Shown here one piece after another: positions 5,716 through 10,983 of a stretch of 10,983 nt of DNA; position 1 is the first letter of the stretch; every line of letters starts with the position of its first letter. This DNA comes from Candidatus Manganitrophaceae bacterium. Lineage in GTDB: Bacteria > Nitrospirota > Nitrospiria > SBBL01 > Manganitrophaceae. The position numbers and the translations under genes are program-made. Below the pieces are notes generated by a model. It saw only the letters and a list, made by a program, of their open reading frames with translations, made no database searches and was not told the origin of the DNA. The stretch lies in the NCBI GenBank assembly GCA_004297235.1, contig SCUR01000383.1, positions 1 through 10,983 of the forward strand. The letters run 5' to 3'.

Positions 5716-7431
5716 ATGCGGACGCTGCGGCACAACGCCAGAATCGCCCTCCTTCTCCTTCTCTGCCTGCTGACGGCCGGCTGTTCATTCCGGCTGAAGA
5801 GAGAGGAGATTGGATCGGACGCCTTGAAGAAGGGGATCGACGCCTTTCAACGGGGCGAGTACGATCAGTCCCGGCTGATCTTCTCCGAGGTCATCCGCAC
5901 CCGGCCGGGATCGCCCGATCTGGAGGAGGCGCAGTGGTATCTGGGGGCCTCGGCCGAGAAACAGGGGAAGCGCGAGGAAGCGCGGGAGCAATACACCCTC
6001 TATCTAAAAAATTTTCCCTCGGGGCGCCATACCGCCGAGGCCCAAGAGCGATTGGCCCTGATCGCCGCGGGGGGCGCCTCCGCCGCGGCCCCGCCCCCCG
6101 CCCCTCCCTTGGCACGCACCCGCTCCAGCGGGCGCTATGGAAAATTCTCCGGCGCCTTGACGACCGAGTACCTGTATGACGATCAGATCTCGCCGGAACC
6201 CTCGGTCACCGTTCAAAACCGGGTCAGCGAATTTCTCGATTTTCGCTGGAAGAGCGCCGGGGAGACCGATCTTCGAATCTACTTCTCCGGGATGTACTCC
6301 CACGATCTCCTCGATCACGCGCACTCCCGATCCCGGATCTCCAAACTGTTCGGCGAATGGAACGAAGCGGCCGGATTCTATTCGCTCCGATTCGGACGGC
6401 AGCCGGCTTCGGGAAACACGCTCTTCAGCCGGTTCGACGGCCTCTCGGCCGTCTACCGCCCCTCCAATCTCGTCCATCTGAATGTCGCCGCCGGCTATCC
6501 GGTCGAAGCCTTCGGCACCCATAATCCGGGGGTGAAATCGGATCGGCAATTTTACGAGCTCTATGCCGCCGTCTACGATCTCTTCCACCTCAACGGCCGA
6601 ATCTACTACACCGAAGAGTTCAACGAGCGTTTCTCCACCCGGCGAGCGGTCGGATGGAACGGTTTCTGGATTCGGGACGATTGGACGGTCACCTCGATTC
6701 TCGACTACGACCTCGATTTCAAAAGCTGGAACGATCAGCTGCTCGGCCTCGACTACAGCCGGGGGATCTTCCGTTATTCGGGGGCGGTGGAGCGCCGAAA
6801 GAATCCTTTTCTCGATTACGCAACGGCCCTCTTCGATTTCAGCCTCCTCGGAAACACGCCGCCGGTCACCTCTTTGGGGGCCCTTCGGGAAATCAAAAGC
6901 CGGGATGAAATCCGGTCCCTCGCGCTGAACAACACGACCGATTCGTTGGAATTTCGGATCGGGATCACCGCCGATTTCTCTTCGGTCTGGCGCGGCGATC
7001 TCCGCTATGCCCACATCCAAAGCGATGCCGTCGAGATGGTCAATCTCGTCGGCACGAAAGTCGATAAGCGGGCCGACCGGATCGCCCTCTTTCTCTCGGA
7101 GCGAAACGGCCTTCGCCTCTCGGAGATCTGGACGTTCCTTCTCATGGCGCAGCCGGCGACCGATTCCAACACGACGACGGCGACCAGCACCCTCTCCCGG
7201 TATTGGAGAAACGGCGCCCTCGGATCGCTCCGCGTGCGGTGGGAGAAGACCGAGTTCAAGAACATCGACAGCCGCTCGACCCGAATCGTCCCCGGCGCCG
7301 CCGCAAACTTCCCCCTGTTCGGGGAGATCCAGGCGAGCGTGGAGGGGGATTATTCCATCGAGAAGAACAACAGCTCTCCGGAAACACTGAAGACGATTCA
7401 GACCCGAATCAGCCTGACCGTTCCATTTTGA
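5716..7431 (+). CDS. Outer-membrane lipoprotein: TPR domain fused to a beta-barrel
   Basis: A 571-residue protein with a lipoprotein signal peptide; the lipobox LTAGC puts the lipidated Cys at residue 23. Residues about 35-115 form tetratricopeptide-like helices similar to BamD/CpoB-type repeats (GIDAFQRGEYDQSRLIFSEV and a second repeat ending in YLKNFPSG). An Ala/Pro-rich linker (about 118-138) leads into about 430 residues of alternating polar/hydrophobic strands rich in Tyr, Phe, Trp and Arg, with a porin-like RFGRQ...RFDG segment and a C-terminal Phe, as expected for an outer-membrane barrel. Sitting between two giant cytochromes, it could be the pore through which haems cross the outer membrane, as porins do in porin-cytochrome complexes; this is inference, and its sequence is not recognisably MtrB or OmbB. 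AAGGA at 5707-5711 precedes ATG 5716 by four bases. Confidence 0.75.
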   Translation: MRTLRHNARIALLLLLCLLTAGCSFRLKREEIGSDALKKGIDAFQRGEYDQSRLIFSEVIRTRPGSPDLEEAQWYLGASAEKQGKREEAREQYTLYLKNFPSGRHTAEAQERLALIAAGGASAAAPPPAPPLARTRSSGRYGKFSGALTTEYLYDDQISPEPSVTVQNRVSEFLDFRWKSAGETDLRIYFSGMYSHDLLDHAHSRSRISKLFGEWNEAAGFYSLRFGRQPASGNTLFSRFDGLSAVYRPSNLVHLNVAAGYPVEAFGTHNPGVKSDRQFYELYAAVYDLFHLNGRIYYTEEFNERFSTRRAVGWNGFWIRDDWTVTSILDYDLDFKSWNDQLLGLDYSRGIFRYSGAVERRKNPFLDYATALFDFSLLGNTPPVTSLGALREIKSRDEIRSLALNNTTDSLEFRIGITADFSSVWRGDLRYAHIQSDAVEMVNLVGTKVDKRADRIALFLSERNGLRLSEIWTFLLMAQPATDSNTTTATSTLSRYWRNGALGSLRVRWEKTEFKNIDSRSTRIVPGAAANFPLFGEIQASVEGDYSIEKNNSSPETLKTIQTRISLTVPF

Positions 7432-7465
7432 CGGCCGGGTGTTCATCAACCGAAAGGAGGAAAAC

Positions 7466-7678
7466 ATGAAGATTGAAATCGATCAGGACGGATGCATCGG
7501 CAACGGCAGCTGTGAGTCGATCTGCTCGGACCTATTTAAGGTTGAAGCGGGAAAGGCCAAGGTCCTTGCCAAGGAGATCTCTGAGGATCGACGTGAAGCG
7601 GTCATCGAAGCGGCCGAGGGCTGCCCGGTTCAGGTCATTACCGTCTGGAACGGCGCCAAACGGCTCTATCCGGAGTAA
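7466..7678 (+). CDS. Small single-cluster ferredoxin with Cys-to-Asn substitution
   Basis: A 70-residue soluble ferredoxin, presumably cytoplasmic because no signal peptide is present. Cluster ligands appear as Cys10, Cys16 and Cys20 in CIGNGSCESIC plus Cys53 in GCPVQVI. In the usual C-x2-C-x2-C-x3-C pattern the second Cys is Asn13 here, so the cluster is probably [3Fe-4S] or a [4Fe-4S] with a non-Cys ligand; Asp occupies this place in Pyrococcus ferredoxin. The length fits the Fer4_13/Fer4_15-like monocluster group. ATG at 7466 has an excellent AAAGGAGG (7453-7460) five bases upstream; an in-frame ATG at 7439 lies ahead of that site and is rejected. It lies between the barrel gene and the b-type cytochrome gene, so electron exchange with the latter on the cytoplasmic face is plausible (inference). 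Confidence 0.9.
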   Translation: MKIEIDQDGCIGNGSCESICSDLFKVEAGKAKVLAKEISEDRREAVIEAAEGCPVQVITVWNGAKRLYPE

Positions 7679-7700
7679 CCGAACGGCGGCTCTTCTCAAG

Positions 7701-7739
7701 GGAGAATGCCGGACGTGGACGACCGGTCCGGCATTCTCC
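7701..7739. repeat. Perfect 14-bp inverted repeat between ferredoxin and cytochrome b genes
   Basis: GGAGAATGCCGGAC (7701-7714) is the exact reverse complement of 7726-7739, with an 11-base loop. No T-run follows on either strand, so it is not a standard intrinsic terminator. In RNA it would form a very stable hairpin in the 92-base gap inside the operon, and it could set transcript stability or partial termination to adjust the ratio of ferredoxin to membrane components (inference). Confidence 0.75.
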
Positions 7740-7770
7740 GGAGCCGACAGGTCAAACTGCGAGGCAGACA

Positions 7771-8586
7771 TTGAAGCTCAAAATTTTTTTCCTCATTCTC
7801 GGTTGCACGGCGGGGATCGCGCTTCCGGCTTATTTTAGCTTCCATCCTTATCGGCCGAAGGCGCTCCTGCCCCGCTGGATCGGCATCCTCGGCTCGGCGA
7901 TGATGATCGGCGGCGCTTTCTTTTACACTCTCCGAAAACGGATCAAAGCGCTCAAAAGCTTCGGCAAGATGAAGAGCTGGCTCGACGTCCATATCTTCCT
8001 CTGCCTTCTCGGACCGCTTTTGATCGTCTATCACAGCGCCTTTGCGATCAAGGCCCCCAACTCCGCCGTCGCTTTCTATGTAATGTTGATGATGGTGACG
8101 AGCGGTCTCGTCGGCCGATACATTTTCCGTCATTTTCAGCTGACCCTCTCCGGAGAGCGGGCCACCCTGCGGGAAATCGGAGAAGAGGCCGCCCAATTGA
8201 ATGCAAAGATCCAGACCCATTTCTCGGACGCTCAGAAAATTCTCGCCACGATCACGACCTTCTTTGATCTGCGCGCCGCGCCGAAGCCGGCCGGACTCTC
8301 CGGCCTGGTCGGCGTGATGTTCCGGCTCGACCGGCTGGAGCGGCGGCTCCGGCGCCAAATCGGGAGACATCTTCAGGAACAAGGCCGCCCCCTCGTCCGC
8401 CAAGCCGCCTCCGAAGCGGAATCGTTCGAAGGCCTTTTGATCCGGCGGATCAGTCTGGAGAAAAAAATCGCGGCGCTGGAAGTCACCACGAAGCTTTTTT
8501 CATACTGGCACAAACTGCATGTTCCGATCGTCTGGATGCTTCTCTTTACGTTTCTGATCCATGTCGCGGCGGTGATGCTCTTCTAG
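7771..8586 (+). CDS. Dihaem b-type cytochrome membrane subunit
   Basis: A 271-residue inner-membrane protein with predicted helices at about 4-24, 36-54, 71-92, 95-115 and 249-271. Helix 3 carries His74 and His88 and helix 5 carries His250 and His264, each an H-x13-H pair like those of dihaem cytochrome b. With basic loops placed inside, both helices run from cytoplasm to outside, so His74/His250 and His88/His264 could hold one haem near each membrane face. Between helices 4 and 5 is a charged helical insertion of about 130 residues predicted to be cytoplasmic. The likely role is electron transfer between quinol or the neighbouring ferredoxin and the periplasmic multihaem cytochrome encoded 12 bases downstream, functionally like Cbc-type complexes (inference). 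The start is TTG at 7771 with GAGG at 7761-7764, six bases away; there is no better ATG before helix 2. Confidence 0.8.
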   Translation: MKLKIFFLILGCTAGIALPAYFSFHPYRPKALLPRWIGILGSAMMIGGAFFYTLRKRIKALKSFGKMKSWLDVHIFLCLLGPLLIVYHSAFAIKAPNSAVAFYVMLMMVTSGLVGRYIFRHFQLTLSGERATLREIGEEAAQLNAKIQTHFSDAQKILATITTFFDLRAAPKPAGLSGLVGVMFRLDRLERRLRRQIGRHLQEQGRPLVRQAASEAESFEGLLIRRISLEKKIAALEVTTKLFSYWHKLHVPIVWMLLFTFLIHVAAVMLF

Positions 8587-8598
8587 GCAAAGGGAACG

Positions 8599-10380
8599 AT
8601 GGCAAGAGCAAGCCGACTTCTTCTCCTGATCCTCCTCCTTGTTCTCGGCGCGACCCGCGCGGCCCCCGCCATCGACATCCTTAAAGGAATCATGCCGGGG
8701 AAGGTCTCCGCGCTTCACGAAAAGGTCGAGGGGAGCTGCCTCGAATGCCATGTCCTGGGGCAGAAGCAGTTCTTCGAGAAGTGCCTTGCTTGCCATAAAG
8801 AGGTCCAGCGCGATATCGAGGGGAAAAAGAGTTTCCATGGGAAGATCGACGCCCCCCGCTGTGAAACCTGTCACGCCGAGCATAAGGGGCGGGAGAATTC
8901 TCTCATCGATTTTAAGAAGGAAAAGTTCGATCACACACAAGCGGAATTTTCTCTCGTCGGGAAACATCGCCAAGCCGAATGCGCCGGATGTCACCTAAAA
9001 CATAAATATCGTGAAACGCCGCGCGATTGTTTCTCTTGTCACGTGAAAAAGGACAAGCACGAAGGGGGTCTGGGGAAGGCCTGCGAGCGATGCCACACGT
9101 CCGATGGTTGGAAGGAAATCAAATTCGATCATTCCAAAACGCGGTTTCTTCTGGAGGGGAAGCATCAAACGGTTGGTTGCGAGAAGTGTCACGCGGCCGC
9201 TCCATTTTCGTCCACACCGACGACCTGCGTCGGATGTCATCAAAAGGAAGACAAACACAAAGGGGTTCTGGGCCGGCAGTGCGAGAACTGTCACACGGCC
9301 GCTGCGTGGAAGAAGATCCTCTTCGATCACAATAAGACGGAGTTCAAGCTCATCGGCCGTCATCAGGAGGCCCCCTGCCTAAAGTGCCACAAGAGTCCTC
9401 AGCTCAAGGAGACCCCCAAGGTCTGTTTTAGCTGCCATCAAAAAGAGGATCGGCACAAAGGGGTTCTGGGCCGCCAATGCGAGAGCTGCCATTCGGCGGA
9501 GGGATGGAAGAAGATTCTCTTCGACCACGACCAGACCCGGTTCAGATTGATCGGGAGTCACCGGGAGGCGCCCTGTTTGAAATGCCATCAGACCCCGCAA
9601 CTTCGGGAGACCCCCAAGGCCTGTTTTGAATGTCATCGAAAGGAGGATCGGCATAAAGGAAAACTGGGGCAGGAGTGCGACCGCTGCCATGTCGCCGAAA
9701 AGTGGAAACGGATCACCTTCGATCACGCCGCCACAAAGTATCCGCTGATCGGGAAACATATCACCGTCCCCTGCGCGACATGCCACGCGGAGGAGCGATA
9801 CAAAATTTCAAGCGAATGCAGCACCTGTCATCGGAAAGACGACAAACACCAGGGGAAGCTGGGCGATAGTTGCGATCGGTGCCACGTCGAGAAGGCTTGG
9901 AAGGAGATTCAAAAGTTCGATCATCGGAAAACGCGCTTTCCCCTCCTCGGAAAGCACGAGCCGATTCGCTGCGCGCGATGCCATCCAACCCTTCTTTTCA
10001 AAGATGTCTCCTCCGTCTGTGTCGATTGCCATCGGGAGGATGACTATCATCGAGGGAGCTTTGGGGCGAAATGCGAATTTTGCCACGCAGCCGACGACTG
10101 GAAGCGGCAGACGTTCGACCATGTCAAGGAGACCGGCTATCCGCTGGTCGAGAAGCACAGCAAGATCAAATGCGGAGATTGCCATCGGAAGCCGCTCTTT
10201 AGTCAAAAAACCTCCCGTCAGTGCGTGCAATGCCATCGTCGGGACGATCCCCATGACGGCGAGCTCGGCGCCCGATGCGAGATCTGCCACACCACTGTCG
10301 GCTTTAAGGTGATCAAAAAAATTTCGTCCGAAAAAGAATTCATCGGGATCGCCCGATTCCGGAGGACGACCGATCGGTGA
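8599..10380 (+). CDS. Twenty-four-haem c-type cytochrome with three-haem tandem repeats
   Basis: A 593-residue exported cytochrome with a Sec signal peptide (hydrophobic core about 6-17, probable cleavage near residue 24) and 24 CxxCH motifs from residue 47 to residue 560. Three N-terminal haems precede seven tandem three-haem units. Each unit has the order FDH-x2-T-x-F-x-L-x-GKH, CxxCH, TP-x2-CxxCH, KEDKHKG-x-LG, CxxCH, W. Three non-motif His recur in every unit (FDH, GKH-like, DKH-like), matching three haems for bis-His ligation. The last 29 residues are basic and haem-free. The family is recognisable as the cytochrome c3-like multihaem group, but no named orthologue is claimed. It lies 12 bases after the cytochrome b gene, with AAAGGGA ahead of ATG 8599, so it is probably the direct periplasmic acceptor or donor for that subunit, and is long enough to bridge much of the periplasm. 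Confidence 0.93.
   Translation: MARASRLLLLILLLVLGATRAAPAIDILKGIMPGKVSALHEKVEGSCLECHVLGQKQFFEKCLACHKEVQRDIEGKKSFHGKIDAPRCETCHAEHKGRENSLIDFKKEKFDHTQAEFSLVGKHRQAECAGCHLKHKYRETPRDCFSCHVKKDKHEGGLGKACERCHTSDGWKEIKFDHSKTRFLLEGKHQTVGCEKCHAAAPFSSTPTTCVGCHQKEDKHKGVLGRQCENCHTAAAWKKILFDHNKTEFKLIGRHQEAPCLKCHKSPQLKETPKVCFSCHQKEDRHKGVLGRQCESCHSAEGWKKILFDHDQTRFRLIGSHREAPCLKCHQTPQLRETPKACFECHRKEDRHKGKLGQECDRCHVAEKWKRITFDHAATKYPLIGKHITVPCATCHAEERYKISSECSTCHRKDDKHQGKLGDSCDRCHVEKAWKEIQKFDHRKTRFPLLGKHEPIRCARCHPTLLFKDVSSVCVDCHREDDYHRGSFGAKCEFCHAADDWKRQTFDHVKETGYPLVEKHSKIKCGDCHRKPLFSQKTSRQCVQCHRRDDPHDGELGARCEICHTTVGFKVIKKISSEKEFIGIARFRRTTDR
8980..10290 (+). repeat. Seven 198-base tandem repeats, each coding for three haem sites
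   Basis: First CxxCH codons of successive units fall at 8980, 9178, 9376, 9574, 9772, 9970 and 10171. Spacing is 198 bases in every step except the last, which is 201. Units 2 to 4 are the most alike at protein level (KGVLGRQCE, WKKILFDH and EAPCLKCH recur), suggesting they are the youngest copies, while units 6 and 7 are more diverged. Confidence 0.9.
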
Positions 10381-10382
10381 AG

Positions 10383-10396
10383 GGATCGTGAGATCC
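10383..10396. other. Short hairpin in the convergent intergenic gap
   Basis: GGATC-gtga-GATCC lies just after the 24-haem cytochrome stop, in the 30-base gap before the convergent PilZ gene. Five pairs with a GTGA loop and no T-run on either side make it a weak candidate at best for a bidirectional terminator. Nothing else in the gap looks like one. Confidence 0.2.
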
Positions 10397-10410
10397 GCGC
10401 GGAAGGCGGC

Positions 10411-10983
10411 TTACGGCGTCTCCGAAGAGGGAGGATCTTTCTTGGTGAGAAAGCGGGAGATGTCGCCGATCTGGGTTGGATCGGGGGAGAGGAATTCGAC
10501 GCCGACCCCGTTCTGACCGGTCCATCGAACCTGGCCGGCGAGGTGGATCTCTTCCTCGTTGAGGAAAAACTGCACCTCGACGATATCACCGGGATGAAGG
10601 GAGTGGGAAGTCCGCAGAGAACAACCCCCTTCGCTGAGATCGGTCAACAACGAAGGCGTTTTATCCAAAAAGGCCTCCTGCTTGATTTTCAAACGGGCCG
10701 AGCGTCTCGAAATGGAAGCGTCCTGGATCTTCTGAATGGCATTCACCAGACGGAGGACCTGATCGTCGTTTTCGGGCTCGAATCGGATGCCGTATTGGTT
10801 GGGACCGGCAAGATGGATCACCCGGCCGGGCAGGTGAAATTCCTCATCGAAGGCGGAGAAGGTCAAGTGGATCGGATCGGAATCGTTGATCGGCTGGTTG
10901 CACTCGACCAGACAGCCGCCGAGGCTCAGCTTCTTGACGGTCGCTCGAATGTCGCGATTAATGAGCGCGTCGAGGTTGATGTC
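10411..10983 (-). CDS. Tandem PilZ-domain protein, 5' end beyond the window
   Basis: The visible 190 C-terminal residues encode two PilZ-like domains; the frame is open to the window edge, so the start is missing. The second domain has both c-di-GMP contact motifs: RRSAR (the RxxxR arm) and, about 20 residues later, DLSEGG (DxSxxG), followed by the barrel segment GDIVEVQFFL...GQVRWTGQNGVGVEF. The upstream domain shows KLSLGG, then PGRVIHLAGPNQYGIRF, a similar barrel half, but its RxxxR arm is outside the window or absent. PilZ proteins bind c-di-GMP and alter motility, polysaccharide or transport through partners; no partner domain is seen here. The gene converges on the cytochrome operon. 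An internal TTG at 10866 would remove half of the first domain and is not the true start. Confidence 0.85.
   Translation of the reverse strand, partial: DINLDALINRDIRATVKKLSLGGCLVECNQPINDSDPIHLTFSAFDEEFHLPGRVIHLAGPNQYGIRFEPENDDQVLRLVNAIQKIQDASISRRSARLKIKQEAFLDKTPSLLTDLSEGGCSLRTSHSLHPGDIVEVQFFLNEEEIHLAGQVRWTGQNGVGVEFLSPDPTQIGDISRFLTKKDPPSSETP

Noticed and set aside
6004..7467. Long open frame of 487 codons on the minus strand opposite the barrel gene
   Set aside because: The plus-strand frame has a lipobox, TPR repeats, a barrel pattern and good ribosome-binding sites; the minus frame is charged low-complexity sequence typical of a GC-rich shadow.
4621..10290. Regular repeats as a CRISPR array
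   Set aside because: The repeats are in-frame coding units with CxxCH motifs and no unique spacers.

Overview
The window is about 11 kb of bacterial DNA, GC-rich and densely coding, and it looks like an electron-transfer and signalling island from a metal- or electrode-respiring (or metal-oxidising) Gram-negative anaerobe. Very large multihaem c-type cytochromes, an outer-membrane lipoprotein barrel, stand-alone Cache sensors and a GEMM-I riboswitch in front of a cytochrome gene recall Geobacter and its relatives (Desulfobacterota), but Nitrospirota and similar lineages carry comparable genes. The sequence alone does not settle the taxon.

Left block (about 37-3947, + strand): a signalling operon. 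Two tandem paralogous membrane-anchored dCache proteins without any cytoplasmic output domain are followed by a small secreted PstS-like solute-binding protein and then a membrane sensor histidine kinase, whose start overlaps the previous stop (ATGA). No response regulator lies in the window.

Control region (3948-4365): about 220 bases with no supported gene, then a near-consensus sigma70 promoter (TTGACC-17-TATAAA) with a perfect 16-bp palindrome over its start point. Next comes a GEMM-I cyclic-dinucleotide riboswitch whose P1 3' strand is also the left arm of an intrinsic terminator, which is the layout of a ligand-ON switch. The nucleotide equivalent to Vc2 G20 is A, the signature of the GEMM-Ib class that responds to 3',3'-cGAMP in Geobacter.

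Right block (4366-10380, + strand): five genes in one direction. They are a 16-haem cytochrome built of 48-residue two-haem repeats; a lipoprotein fusing TPR repeats to an outer-membrane beta-barrel; a small ferredoxin with Asn in place of one cluster Cys; a five-helix dihaem b-type cytochrome with two H-x13-H helices; and a 24-haem cytochrome built of 66-residue three-haem repeats. Together they carry 40 predicted c haems and two predicted b haems. My inference is a quinone- or ferredoxin-linked conduit running from the inner membrane through the periplasm to the outer membrane, transcribed when the cyclic dinucleotide is present.

Right edge (10411-10983, - strand): the 3' part of a convergent gene for a protein with two PilZ domains, a c-di-GMP effector family, cut by the window edge.
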